Part shown: in pieces, positions 30,151 through 38,364 of the stretch | Position numbering within the stretch: position 1 is the stretch's first letter | Layout: each line of letters opens with the position of its first letter | NCBI RefSeq assembly: GCF_016482685.1 | Contig: NZ_JACYHF010000004.1 | Coordinates: forward strand, 124,001 to 188,000 | DNA length: 64,000 bases | Direction of reading: 5' to 3' | From: Streptomyces sp. DSM 110735 | GTDB taxonomy: Bacteria > Actinomycetota > Actinomycetes > Streptomycetales > Streptomycetaceae | Program-made: the position numbers and the translations under genes | Notes under the pieces: generated by a model | Database searches by the model: none | What the model was told of the DNA's origin: nothing | Seen by the model: only the letters and a program-made list of their open reading frames with translations

Positions 30151-30687
30151 GTGCCGGAAATCGTCGACCGAGACACCTTCCGGCGTCTCTTCCAAACCTT
30201 CGAGCACACCGCCTGGCGGCTGGAAACGCGGCGCGGCTACGCGTCGGACCGGCAGGACCCCGATTTCCAAGCCTTCCTGGCCACCGGCTCCTCGCTGTGC
30301 GACCCCGACGAGCCCTGGTTCATCAACATCAAGGCGCAGACGGACGCGGGCAAGACGGTCGGTCGGGTCCGCGTGGCCGACAACCCGCCCACCACCGAGC
30401 AACTGTTCCTGCTCGACTACGCCCGGCACAACGCGGCTGTCGGTGAGGACATCCGGTACCTGTGGCGCGCGGACGCCGAACGGGCGGCTCTGCCCGCCGA
30501 GGACTTCTGGATCTTCGATTCGCGGTTGGTCGCGCTGCTGCACTTCGATGACGACGACAACCTCCTGAACATCGAGCTGATCACCGAACCGGCCGAGGTC
30601 GTGCGGTACTGCATCGTTCGCGACGCGGCCATGCACCGCGCCGTCCCGCGTGACGAGTTCGCCGTGCAGGTGGCACCGAGCGAATAG
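30151..30687 (+). CDS. DUF6879-type protein
   Basis: A 178-residue cytoplasmic protein: VPEIVDRDTFRRLFQTFEHT, LETRRGYASD, FINIKAQTDAG, FLLDYARHNAAVGEDIRYL, and EDFWIFDSRLVALLHF. These are features of the actinobacterial DUF6879 family that accompanies XRE regulators. GTG at 30151 follows AAGGAGAGGGAACGA. The frame is open in frame upstream to 29830, and that stretch also has coding character (GEIIVQGTPVTDPEDLAQL), but it holds no ATG or GTG. A fused longer product starting at TTG or CTG is therefore possible. The XRE gene follows 12 bases later, probably in one transcript. Confidence 0.8.
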   Translation: MPEIVDRDTFRRLFQTFEHTAWRLETRRGYASDRQDPDFQAFLATGSSLCDPDEPWFINIKAQTDAGKTVGRVRVADNPPTTEQLFLLDYARHNAAVGEDIRYLWRADAERAALPAEDFWIFDSRLVALLHFDDDDNLLNIELITEPAEVVRYCIVRDAAMHRAVPRDEFAVQVAPSE

Positions 30688-30699
30688 CGTGGGTGACCG

Positions 30700-31551
30700 G
30701 TGAGCACCGACTATCAGCAGGCACGGGCGGCTCTGGGGGCGCGACTTCGCGAACTCCGGTTCACCTGCCCCGGCGGCCGGCTCACCGGTCAGCAACTCGC
30801 GCAGCGGCTGGGCTGGCCCGGTTCCAAGGTCAGCAAGCTGGAGAACGGCAGACAGACCGCCACGCCGGAGGACCTGAGGGCGTGGGCCGACGCGACCGAA
30901 CAGCCGGGCGTGTACGCCGAGCTGGCCGCCCGGCTGGCGGGGTTCGAGTCCCACATCAGGTCATGGCGCAGGGCACTGGCGAACGGCTTCAAGCCGATGC
31001 ACGAGGGACTGAGCGCGGAGATCGACCGCACCTCGGACATCTGGATCTGGGAAGAGTCAGTGATCGCCGGACTGATGCAGACACCCGAGTACGCGCACCA
31101 TGTCATCCAGCGGTACTCGGAGCTGCTGGGAGGCGCCAGCGACATCGAGGACGCCGTGCGCGCCCGGGTGCAGCGACAGGAGTGGCTGTACCGGCCCGGC
31201 CGCACACTCCACGTCCTGATGTGGGAGGCCGCACTGCGGTCCCTGATCTGCCCGCCCTCAGTGCTGGCCACCCAGCTCGACCGGCTCACCGGCATGCTCG
31301 GTATGGACACGCTGGAGCTGGGCATCGTCCCATTCGCCACACCGGTCAAGATCGTGCCCGCCAACGGCTTCTGGATCCTCGACGACCGCCTGGTCGTCGC
31401 CGAGGACTGGCACGCCGAGCTATGGCTGGACGACGCCGACAGCATCGCCTTGTACGCGAAGGTGTGGAAGACCCTCCGCGAGTCGGCGGTGTACGGCACC
31501 GAAGCGCACGACATCATCAACTCGGCCCGCCGCGCCCTGAATCCACGCTGA
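30700..31551 (+). CDS. XRE-family regulator with DUF5753 domain
   Basis: A 283-residue protein of the large Streptomyces group related to WhiJ-type regulators. Residues about 8-70 are a helix-turn-helix (LRELRFTCPGGRLTGQQLAQ, then WPGSKVSKLENGRQT). Residues about 95-275 are DUF5753 (TSDIWIWEESVIAGLMQT, then YRPGRTLHVLMWEAALR and ANGFWILDDRLVVAEDW). In this group the DUF5753 part senses a partner, often a small acidic or DUF397-type protein. Here the neighbours are DUF6879 and the small divergent genes instead. Start GTG at 30700 has only a weak ribosome site. Confidence 0.9.
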   Translation: MSTDYQQARAALGARLRELRFTCPGGRLTGQQLAQRLGWPGSKVSKLENGRQTATPEDLRAWADATEQPGVYAELAARLAGFESHIRSWRRALANGFKPMHEGLSAEIDRTSDIWIWEESVIAGLMQTPEYAHHVIQRYSELLGGASDIEDAVRARVQRQEWLYRPGRTLHVLMWEAALRSLICPPSVLATQLDRLTGMLGMDTLELGIVPFATPVKIVPANGFWILDDRLVVAEDWHAELWLDDADSIALYAKVWKTLRESAVYGTEAHDIINSARRALNPR

Positions 31552-31573
31552 TGTGCCGCCCCCGAAGGAGCTG

Positions 31574-31600
31574 ACGGACTGGTTAGGGATGCCAGTCCGT
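31574..31600 (+). terminator. terminator after the XRE gene
   Basis: A 9-base perfect stem (ACGGACTGG and complement) around a 9-base loop, 22 bases past the stop; no T run. Confidence 0.55.
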
Positions 31601-32087
31601 ATGTTGCGGAATGCAACCGGTTTTGTGGTGCGCGAGAGGGCATGGGGCATGTGGTCCCCGAGGGGCTGTTGAGCCCGTTGCACTCGCCGTGAATTGTGAA
31701 GATTTGTTGATCACCGGTCAACCTCAGAGACCCTCTCGGGTCACGCATGCGCCGTACACCGTAGGGGTCGCCTGACGTGCGTATACAACCTCCAGGATGA
31801 CCCAAATACACGCAAGCGCTGGGCACTTGACATCCGTTTCGCGCCGACTTCCACGGGCAGCCCCCAGGTCTCGGATCGGTAAAGCGGGCTTCCCAACTCG
31901 CGTGGGCTGTTGAACTCTTAAGGTCCACGAATGAGGGGGGTTCGTGAAGATCGCCGTACGTCTCTGACGTGTCCGGGCAGGGGGTCGGGGCCGTCGTCGA
32001 GTCGGCGGTGAGCCGTCGTGAACGGCTGCTGCGATCCGAGGGGGGTTTGCAGCAAAGGATTCGCAGCACTGTGCAGTGCCCGACGCC

Positions 32088-32118
32088 GCGCCCGTCTGCT
32101 TCAGGAACAGACGGGCGC
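32088..32118 (+). terminator. terminator-like hairpin in the polysaccharide operon leader
   Basis: An 11-base perfect stem (GCGCCCGTCTG and complement) with a 9-base loop, followed by ATTT, 66 bases before the dehydrogenase start. It could end transcription prematurely (attenuation) if the promoter lies upstream of it. Confidence 0.5.
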
Positions 32119-32137
32119 ATTTCAGGGGCGCCGTTTT

Positions 32138-32162
32138 CCGGTCCGCCACGTCCGCGGACCGG
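32138..32162 (+). promoter_or_regulatory. second hairpin close to the ribosome site
   Basis: A 9-base perfect stem (CCGGTCCGC and complement) with a 7-base loop, ending 9 bases before the TGAGGAAA ribosome site of the dehydrogenase gene. It could influence translation start. Confidence 0.4.
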
Positions 32163-32183
32163 CTCAAGGGTGAGGAAATCGCC

Positions 32184-33443
32184 ATGGACATCTGTGTTCT
32201 GGGACAGGGGTATGTCGGCCTGCCGCTGGCCTTACGGGCCGCGGAGGCAGGTCACAGCGTCATCGGTTACGAGCCCGACGAGCGCCGGTGTGCTCGGCTC
32301 GCCGCCGGGTCGTCGTACATCGAGGACATCGACTCCGGCAGACTCGGGCGCCTGCTGCGCTCCGGCGCCTACAAGCCCACCAGCGACCCGGCGGATCTCA
32401 AGGGCTTCGACGTCGCGGTGATCACCGTTCCGACCCCGCTCACCGACCGCACCCCGGACCTGAGCTGCGTCCGCGACGCCGCCCGGGAACTAGCGCGGCA
32501 TCTGGAGGCGGGCGGGACCGTGGTGCTGGAGTCCACCACGCACCCGGGCACCACCCGCAACGTGCTGATCCCGCTGCTGGAGGAGGGGTCAGGACTCGTC
32601 GCCGGGGAGGACTTCCACGTCGGCTTCAGCCCCGAGCGGATCGATCCGGGCAACGCGGAGTGGCGGCTGGAGAACACCCCGAAGATCGTCGCCGGGCTCA
32701 CCGGGGCGTGCCTGGAGCGCGTGAAGGCGTTCTACGACGCGGTCACCGAGGTGACCGTACCGGCGTCCGGCCTGGAGGAGGCGGAGCTGGCCAAGGTGTT
32801 CGAGAACACCTACCGCCACGTCAACATCGCGCTGGTCAACGAGCTGTCCCGGATCGCCCACACCCTCGGCGTGGACGTGTGGCACACGCTCGAACTCGCG
32901 GCGTCGAAGCCGTTCGGGTTCACGAAGTTCCAGCCCGGTCCGGGCGTCGGCGGCCACTGCCTGCCCATCGACCCGGTCTATCTGAGCCACCACGTGAAGA
33001 CCCAGCACGGCGAATCGTTCCGGCTCATCGAGCTGGCCCAGGACATCAACGACAGCCAGCCCGAGTACGTGGTGCGCCGCCTCCAGGACGCGCTCGGCCG
33101 GCGCTTCTCCCGCAGCGTCCATGGCGCCCGGATCCTCGCCCTCGGGGCCGCGTACAAGCCCGGTACCGCCGACTCCCGCCAGTCCCCGGCGGTCGACGTG
33201 GTCGACCGGCTGCGGGCCATGGGCGCGCAGGTCACCGTGATCGACCCCTATCTGCCCGCCGTCAGCGACCGGGACATCCCCTTCGCCGCCGCGCGCGCCG
33301 GTACGAGCGTCGCCGACTTCGACGCCGTCGTACTGCTGACCCCGCACGACGAGTTCGACCTGCCCCGGCTGGCCGACGAGGCGGCCTACGTCCTGGACAC
33401 CCGTGGCGTCATGGCCAGCGCACCGCACATCGAACGCCTGTAG
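32184..33443 (+). CDS. nucleotide-sugar dehydrogenase, UDP-GlcNAc 6-dehydrogenase (WbpA)-like
   Basis: A 419-residue cytosolic enzyme that oxidises the C6 of a UDP-sugar twice with NAD to the uronic acid. Rossmann start MDICVLGQGYVGLPLALRA; the linker FENTYRHVNIALVNEL near 212 and the active site GVGGHCLPIDP with the catalytic cysteine near 258 match the UDP-GlcNAc (WbpA) branch better than UDP-glucose dehydrogenase. A C-terminal Rossmann domain (YKPGTADSRQSPAVDV near 331) follows. TGAGGAAA precedes the ATG. Codon 17 is the rare TTA, so translation should depend on the bldA leucine tRNA. It is first in an operon with a small membrane protein and a glycan synthase. Confidence 0.9.
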   Translation: MDICVLGQGYVGLPLALRAAEAGHSVIGYEPDERRCARLAAGSSYIEDIDSGRLGRLLRSGAYKPTSDPADLKGFDVAVITVPTPLTDRTPDLSCVRDAARELARHLEAGGTVVLESTTHPGTTRNVLIPLLEEGSGLVAGEDFHVGFSPERIDPGNAEWRLENTPKIVAGLTGACLERVKAFYDAVTEVTVPASGLEEAELAKVFENTYRHVNIALVNELSRIAHTLGVDVWHTLELAASKPFGFTKFQPGPGVGGHCLPIDPVYLSHHVKTQHGESFRLIELAQDINDSQPEYVVRRLQDALGRRFSRSVHGARILALGAAYKPGTADSRQSPAVDVVDRLRAMGAQVTVIDPYLPAVSDRDIPFAAARAGTSVADFDAVVLLTPHDEFDLPRLADEAAYVLDTRGVMASAPHIERL

Positions 33444-33469
33444 GACACGAGAGAGAACAGGGCATCCAC

Positions 33470-33628
33470 ATGTATGACAAGGGCACCCTCGCCAGAACGG
33501 GCAGCGCCGTGGCGCTGTTCGGCGGAACAGCCGCCTTCCAGTGGACCATCGCCACGATCGTCGGCCTGGTCGTCCTCGGCGCGGTGCTGTACCGCGTCGC
33601 CAACCGAGGGAACCGGTATGAGGCGTAG
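33470..33628 (+). CDS. 52-residue single-span membrane protein
   Basis: Starts MYDKGTLARTGSAVALFGG, has one hydrophobic helix (TIATIVGLVVLGAVLYRV, about 27-44) and a short basic tail. It lies 26 bases after the dehydrogenase, and its stop lies 11 bases inside the glycosyltransferase gene, so translation is probably coupled. Its placement suggests a small subunit or positioning partner of the synthase, but nothing in the sequence proves this. Confidence 0.7.
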   Translation: MYDKGTLARTGSAVALFGGTAAFQWTIATIVGLVVLGAVLYRVANRGNRYEA

Positions 33629-34892
33629 CAGGCTCGTCGCCTGCGTCCTGGGCGCGGTGGGGGTGGCTGTCTGGGCAGCCACCTACCACCTCGCCCTGGG
33701 CGGGAGCGACCGCAAGTTCCTGACCGCCCTCTACCTCTTCGACGCCGCGCTCATCGTCTTCTACATCTCCTCGCTGGAGGTGAACACGCAGTGGCGCAAG
33801 CGGCGTCCGGCAACAGGCCGCATCGTCGCCCTGGTCCCCGCCTACGAGGAGGAGCCCCAACTGCTGCGCGCCGCGCTCGAGTCGCTGTTACGGCAGACCT
33901 GTCCCGTGGACGAGATTCACGTCATGGACGACGGCTCTTCACGGCATCCGGTCGAGCCGTTCGACCACCCCAAGATCCACTGGCACCGCCAGGCCAACGG
34001 CGGCAAGCGCTACGCCCAGGCCGGCATCCTGCGTCAACTCGACCCGGACCAATGGGACTTCGTCCTGACCGTCGACTCCGATTCCGTGCCGGCCGACGAC
34101 GCGGTCGAGCACCTGATGCGGGCCATGAGCAAGCACGAGGTCATGGCCGCCACCGGGCTGATCCTCACGCGGAACTTCGGGGACAACTGGCTGACCCGGA
34201 TATCCGACGTCAACATCGGCACCAGTTGCCTGATGATCCGCTCCTCCCGGTCCGTCCTCGGCGCGGTGGAGACGACGTCCGGGGCGCTCGCCCTGTACCG
34301 CGCTCCCGTGGTCTTCGACAACCTGGCCGACTACGTCAAGTCGGGCACCAACGGCGACGACCGCCGTCTGACCATGTACGCCCTGCTGCGCGGGGACGTC
34401 GTGGTCGTCAACGACGCGCTCGTGCACTCCGCGATGCCCGACACCGTGCGGGGTCTGTTCAAGCAGCGCCTGCGCTGGGGCAAGTCCTCCTGGCAGGCAC
34501 TCCCCTTCGCCGTGATCAACCTGGCGTGGCGCAAGCTCCTGTTCCCGCTGCTCGCCGTCACCCAGTGGATCATGCTTCCGGTCCTGCTGGTCATGACGCT
34601 GAGCGGCGTCTTCTTCCGCGCCCAAGGGCCGTACATCTGGCTCGCCTTCGGCTCCTATCTCGCCATCCGTTACGCCGAGACGGCCCAGTACCTCATCCGC
34701 CGTCCCCACATGAGCCGCACCACCAAGCTGATCACCTGGCTGTGGGCCACACCCGTGGAGCTCCTGGTCAAGATCCTCGTCATCTACCCGGCGAAGTACT
34801 GGGCCGTCCTCAAACTCCGCGAACGCGGCTGGCACACCCGGGGCAACGCCCACGCGAACACCTCTGCCGCACCGGTCGCATCCAGGGCCTGA
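33618..34892 (+). CDS. processive family-2 glycosyltransferase, hyaluronan/chitin-synthase-like
   Basis: A 424-residue membrane enzyme expected to polymerise and extrude a glycan. Two N-terminal helices (about 5-25 and 33-52) lead to a GT2 domain: ALVPAYEEE near 72, MDDGSS near 107, DSDS near 150 (metal/UDP binding), SGALALYR near 221, GDDRRLTMYA near 246 and the QRLRWGKSSWQ processivity motif near 284. Several C-terminal helices follow. The GDDR and Q-x-x-RW motifs match class I hyaluronan synthases, but the polymer is not determined. GAGGGAA lies 6 bases before the ATG. Codon 91 is TTA, the second such codon in this operon. Confidence 0.9.
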   Translation: MRRSRLVACVLGAVGVAVWAATYHLALGGSDRKFLTALYLFDAALIVFYISSLEVNTQWRKRRPATGRIVALVPAYEEEPQLLRAALESLLRQTCPVDEIHVMDDGSSRHPVEPFDHPKIHWHRQANGGKRYAQAGILRQLDPDQWDFVLTVDSDSVPADDAVEHLMRAMSKHEVMAATGLILTRNFGDNWLTRISDVNIGTSCLMIRSSRSVLGAVETTSGALALYRAPVVFDNLADYVKSGTNGDDRRLTMYALLRGDVVVVNDALVHSAMPDTVRGLFKQRLRWGKSSWQALPFAVINLAWRKLLFPLLAVTQWIMLPVLLVMTLSGVFFRAQGPYIWLAFGSYLAIRYAETAQYLIRRPHMSRTTKLITWLWATPVELLVKILVIYPAKYWAVLKLRERGWHTRGNAHANTSAAPVASRA

Positions 34893-34930
34893 CCGGCGAG
34901 GATCGGCGGTCACGGACGGACCGTCGGCCC

Positions 34931-35368
34931 TCAGAGGTCGTCCGGCAGCACGCGGAAGTGGGTGTGTCTGCCGTCCAGGGGGCGTACGGTCCGGAAGTCG
35001 CGCAGGTCCCGGGTGAGGACGGCGTCCGTGCCGTACTCGGCGGCCAGGGCTACGTTCACCGCGTCCACCAGGTCCAGGTCGAGGTCGCTGTAGCGGGCTC
35101 GTACGGTCAGGGCGGCGTCCAGGATCTCCGGGGTGGGGGGCGCCAGGACGAGGCGCAGGTCCCGTACGCGTTCGGTGAGGCTGCGCAGGATCGCGTCGGC
35201 CGCGCGGCGCCCGGCCCTGCTGGTGGCCACCTGGTGCACCTCGGTCAGGGCCAGGGGTGTGGCCACCAGGAAGCCGCACTGGTCGGCTGCCTTGCGGGCC
35301 GCGTGGTGCGCCGGATCGGAGCGGTTGTACAGGGCGAGGATGCCCGAGGTGTCGGCGATGGCGATCAC
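34931..35368 (-). CDS. PIN-domain RNase toxin, VapC-like
   Basis: A 145-residue PIN protein with the expected acidic residues: IADTSG (Asp6), LALTEVH (Glu near 43), DLVDAVNVALA (Asp near 102) and TRDLRDF (Asp near 119), which bind metal for RNA cleavage. It is second in a two-gene operon and overlaps the antitoxin stop by 4 bases, the usual layout of a VapBC pair. The target is unknown. It follows the glycan synthase gene by 38 bases on the opposite strand. Confidence 0.88.
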   Translation of the reverse strand: MIAIADTSGILALYNRSDPAHHAARKAADQCGFLVATPLALTEVHQVATSRAGRRAADAILRSLTERVRDLRLVLAPPTPEILDAALTVRARYSDLDLDLVDAVNVALAAEYGTDAVLTRDLRDFRTVRPLDGRHTHFRVLPDDL

Positions 35369-35634
35369 GCGGCGTGGTCCCGGTTGCGCCGCTCGCGTGC
35401 CTCATGGCCCTCGGTGACGGCCCTGCGGATGTCGTCCGCCTCCACAGGACCGCCCAGGTCGAAGGTCTCCTCGTCCGTCACGAACGGCTCGTCCCAGACG
35501 CGGTGGGCCAGCGCGATGCGATGGATGCCCTCGCGGATTATCTCCGCCTCCGAAAGACCGAGGCGGCCCGCCGCCTCCTTGATCAGCGCCAGGTCGCTGT
35601 CGTCGGCGTAGACGTTGGTGCGCTTCAGTGCCAT
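35365..35634 (-). CDS. ribbon-helix-helix antitoxin, VapB/CopG-like
   Basis: An 89-residue protein. The N-terminal RTNVYADDSDLALIKEAAGR and LGLSEAEIIREGIH form a ribbon-helix-helix DNA-binding unit. The acidic and flexible C-terminus (PFVTDEETFDLGG and VEADDIRRAV) is where such antitoxins bind the PIN toxin. It should autorepress the pair. ATG at 35634. Its 4-base overlap with the toxin gene ensures coupled synthesis. Confidence 0.87.
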   Translation of the reverse strand: MALKRTNVYADDSDLALIKEAAGRLGLSEAEIIREGIHRIALAHRVWDEPFVTDEETFDLGGPVEADDIRRAVTEGHEARERRNRDHAA

Positions 35635-35674
35635 GAGTCAACGGTACAGGTTGTGTACCACTCGCGCCCGGGCA

Positions 35675-36502
35675 TCAGCAGTACGGCGCCTGGTTCGTCA
35701 GTGCCGTCGCCACCCGCATCCACACGCCGAACAGCCGGTACAGGTCCGGGAGCGTGCCCTCGGCGTGGACCGTGCGGCTGTCGGTCCGGGTGACGCCCGG
35801 GATGCCGAGGAGGGTCGAGGCGACCGAGGCCGACTGCCAGCGGACCGTGAGGGTGGAGGGAGCCGACGGCTCCGGCAGGATTGGTATCGAGGAGAGGCTT
35901 GTGGTGACCGCCTGTTCGATCGCCTTGCGGGCTTCCTCCACGGGGCGGAGGGCGGCGGTGAAGCGGTCGTGGGCGTGTTTTACGGGGACGGTGGTCACCG
36001 AGGAGTCCCAGTCGGTCATCTCCGTGCAGGCGTGGTCGTCGCCGGTGAGGGCGGTCACCGGGACGCCGAGGGACGCCGCCGTGGCGTGGGCCAGGCCGAT
36101 CTCGCCCACGGGGCGGTCGTCCAGCCACATGTCCTCGATCTCGTGGCCCATGAAGCTGTGGCTCAGTACGCCGAGGGCGCCGGCGCGCGCGTGGTAGCCG
36201 ACGCAGATCATGGCGTCGTACTCGGGGCCGAGCCCTTCGAGCATGCCCATCTGCTTGGGCCTGCCGCGGATGAGGCGGGCCGCCGGGTGCAGGGACTCGG
36301 GGAGGATGTTGCGCATGGGGCCGTGCGCGTCGTTGACGGTGATGTCCGTGGCCCCGGCCGAAATCGCGCCCCGGACCGCCGCGTTGACATCCTCCGCCAT
36401 CATCCGGCGCCCGCGCTCGTAGTCCCTGCCGCCGGGCTGGACGTCGTCGGCGTCCACGAGCCCCGTGACGCCCTCCATGTCCGCACTGATGTAGATCCGC
36501 AC
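35675..36502 (-). CDS. M55-family D-aminopeptidase, DppA-like
   Basis: A 275-residue zinc peptidase. Family motifs: YISADMEGVTG at the start (Asp and Glu ligands), NDAHGPMRN near 60, GYHARAGALGVLSHSF near 104, and TGDDHACTEM near 157. DppA enzymes form decamers and cut D-amino-acid peptides, often of cell-wall origin. GTG at 36502 is chosen because GAGGAG sits 9 bases upstream; the earlier GTG at 36529 has no ribosome site. No dpp transport genes adjoin it; glnA2 lies upstream on the same strand. Confidence 0.87.
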   Translation of the reverse strand: MRIYISADMEGVTGLVDADDVQPGGRDYERGRRMMAEDVNAAVRGAISAGATDITVNDAHGPMRNILPESLHPAARLIRGRPKQMGMLEGLGPEYDAMICVGYHARAGALGVLSHSFMGHEIEDMWLDDRPVGEIGLAHATAASLGVPVTALTGDDHACTEMTDWDSSVTTVPVKHAHDRFTAALRPVEEARKAIEQAVTTSLSSIPILPEPSAPSTLTVRWQSASVASTLLGIPGVTRTDSRTVHAEGTLPDLYRLFGVWMRVATALTNQAPYC

Positions 36503-36628
36503 CGCGACCGTCTCCTCACGCTTGATCACCAGGGAGACGCGCGACGATCTTCGGACGGTTCCCGCACGGCACGGCGCCCATCACCGCCGAGCACGGTGCA
36601 GGCGCCGAGCACGAGGCAGGCAACCCCC

Positions 36629-37990
36629 CTACAACACCGGCAAGTTCTTCCGCAGCTCAAAAGCCGTGACCTCGCTCCGGTACTCCTCCCACTCCTGCCG
36701 CTTGTTCCGGAGGAAGAAGTCGAAGACGTGTTCGCCGAGCGTCTCGGCGACCAGGTCGCTGCGTTCCATCAGGGTCAGCGCCTCGCCGAGGTTCTGCGGG
36801 AGAGGCTCGATGCCCATCGCTCGGCGTTCGGCGTCGGAGAGGGCCCAGACGTCGTCCTCGGCGCCCGGGGGGAGTTCGTAGCCCTCCTCGATGCCCTTCA
36901 GACCGGCGGCCAGGAGGACCGCGTAGGCGAGGTACGGGTTCGCGCCGGAGTCCAGGGAGCGGACCTCCACGCGGGCGGAGCCGGTCTTGCCGGGCTTGTA
37001 CATGGGGACGCGGACCAGGGCGGAGCGGTTGTTGTGGCCCCAGCAGATGTACGAGGGGGCTTCGCCGCCCGCGCCTGCCGTGCGCTCGGAGCCGCCCCAG
37101 ATGCGCTTGTAGGAGTTGACCCACTGGTTGGTGACCGCGGAGATCTCGGCGGCGTGCCGCAGCAGACCCGCGATGAAGGAGCGGCCGACCTTGGAGAGCT
37201 GGTACTCGGACCCGGATTCGTAGAACGCGTTCCGGTCGCCCTCGAAGAGGGAGAGGTGGGTGTGCATGCCCGAGCCGGGGTGCTCGGAGAAGGGCTTGGG
37301 CATGAAGGTCGCCTGGACGCCCTGTTCGAGGGCGACCTGCTTCATGACCAGGCGGAACGTCATGATGTTGTCGGCCGTGGAGAGCGCGTCGGCGTACCGC
37401 AGGTCGATCTCCTGCTGGCCGGGTCCGCCCTCGTGGTGGGAGAACTCCACCGAGATGCCCATCGACTCCAGCATGGTGATCGCCTGGCGCCGGAAGTCCA
37501 GTCCGATGCTGGTCGGCGTGTGGTCGAAGTAGCCGGAGTTGTCGGCCGGGATCGGGCGGGAGCCGTCCAGCGGGCGGTCCTTGAGCAGGAAGAACTCGAT
37601 CTCGGGGTGGGTGTAGAAGGTGAACCCGAGGTCGGAGGTGCGAGCGAGCGCGCGCTTGAGGACATAGCGCGGGTCGGCGAAGGACGGCGAGCCGTCCGGC
37701 ATGAGGATGTCGCAGAACATGCGCGCCGTGCCGGGGCTCTCCGCGCGCCAGGGCAGCATCTGGAAGGTCGACGGGTCCGGCTTGGCGATCATGTCGGACT
37801 CGTAGACGCGGGCGAAGCCCTCGATGGCGGAGCCGTCGAAGCCGATGCCCTCGTCGAAAGCCTGTTCCAGCTCGGCGGGGGCCACGGCCACGGACTTCAG
37901 GAATCCCAGCACGTCCGTGAACCACAGACGTACGAACCGGATGTCCCGCTCCTCCAAGGTCCGGAGCACGAACTCCTGCTGCTTGTCCAT
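36629..37990 (-). CDS. glnA2: glutamine-synthetase-like enzyme GlnA2 (gamma-glutamylpolyamine synthetase type)
   Basis: A 453-residue type-I-fold ligase. Motifs: FDGSAIEGF near 60, FSHHEGGPGQQEIDLRYAD near 180 (metal glutamates), FMPKPF and GSGMHTHLSL near 232 (ATP site), RVEVRSLDSGANPYLAYAV near 320. The order matches the Streptomyces GlnA2 (SCO2241) position near glnE. In S. coelicolor GlnA2 was reported to glutamylate polyamines such as putrescine rather than to feed central ammonia assimilation. That function is inferred here by synteny and similarity. ATG at 37990 follows GGGGAAG; the ATG at 38005 is less favourable. Confidence 0.88.
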   Translation of the reverse strand: MDKQQEFVLRTLEERDIRFVRLWFTDVLGFLKSVAVAPAELEQAFDEGIGFDGSAIEGFARVYESDMIAKPDPSTFQMLPWRAESPGTARMFCDILMPDGSPSFADPRYVLKRALARTSDLGFTFYTHPEIEFFLLKDRPLDGSRPIPADNSGYFDHTPTSIGLDFRRQAITMLESMGISVEFSHHEGGPGQQEIDLRYADALSTADNIMTFRLVMKQVALEQGVQATFMPKPFSEHPGSGMHTHLSLFEGDRNAFYESGSEYQLSKVGRSFIAGLLRHAAEISAVTNQWVNSYKRIWGGSERTAGAGGEAPSYICWGHNNRSALVRVPMYKPGKTGSARVEVRSLDSGANPYLAYAVLLAAGLKGIEEGYELPPGAEDDVWALSDAERRAMGIEPLPQNLGEALTLMERSDLVAETLGEHVFDFFLRNKRQEWEEYRSEVTAFELRKNLPVL

Positions 37991-38279
37991 CTTCCGCTTC
38001 CCCATCCTTGCTGGTCAGGCCGCCTTCCCCCGGTGCCGCGGGTCGCGGTCGGGCACCTGAGCATCCCACCACAACCGCGTTTCGCGCGCGTTGCGGACCT
38101 CGGTCGCCCGGGCTTCGACGGCCCGAACGGCTCGCGTACGGCTCTCGTACGGCGGGTGTACCGCTTTGCCGCCCATCTTGCCTGCTCGGACCCGCATGCG
38201 TAATGCCCGGACGAGTGGCCGGGCAGGTGGCCGGAATCCATCGGATCACACCGCCACGTGAGCGAGGACACGCCGTTTA
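37991..38279. other. divergent region between glnA2 and hmp
   Basis: About 290 bases with no gene seen. It should hold the glnA2 promoter on the minus strand; the hmp operator lies at its right end. Confidence 0.4.
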
Positions 38280-38302
38280 AATTTGCATCTCAGATGCAAG
38301 TT
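38280..38302. promoter_or_regulatory. NsrR-type operator and promoter of hmp
   Basis: TTGCATCT-C-AGATGCAA is a perfect palindrome with 8-base arms (38283-38299), flanked by AT-rich bases as in NsrR sites of S. coelicolor. TTGCAT (38283-38288) and CATAGC (38305-38310) at 16-base spacing would make a promoter inside it, so bound NsrR would block hmp until nitric oxide disrupts its cluster. Confidence 0.78.
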
Positions 38303-38364
38303 TTCATAGCGTCGAAGGTGAAGACAGGCAGAGCCTGCCGGCCGTCCCGTCGTGAGGAGCCCCG

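Larger units (their letters stand above)
31601..32183. other. long leader/intergenic region before the polysaccharide operon
   Basis: About 580 bases with lower GC than its surroundings and no credible gene; open frames here use poor codons. A TTGACA occurs near 31827 without a clear -10. Two hairpins near the 3' end are listed separately. The region probably carries a developmentally controlled promoter and a long 5' leader. Confidence 0.5.

Noticed and set aside
31724..32191. 155-codon minus-strand ORF in the polysaccharide leader
   Set aside because: Poor codon bias, covers both hairpins, no motif or ribosome site.
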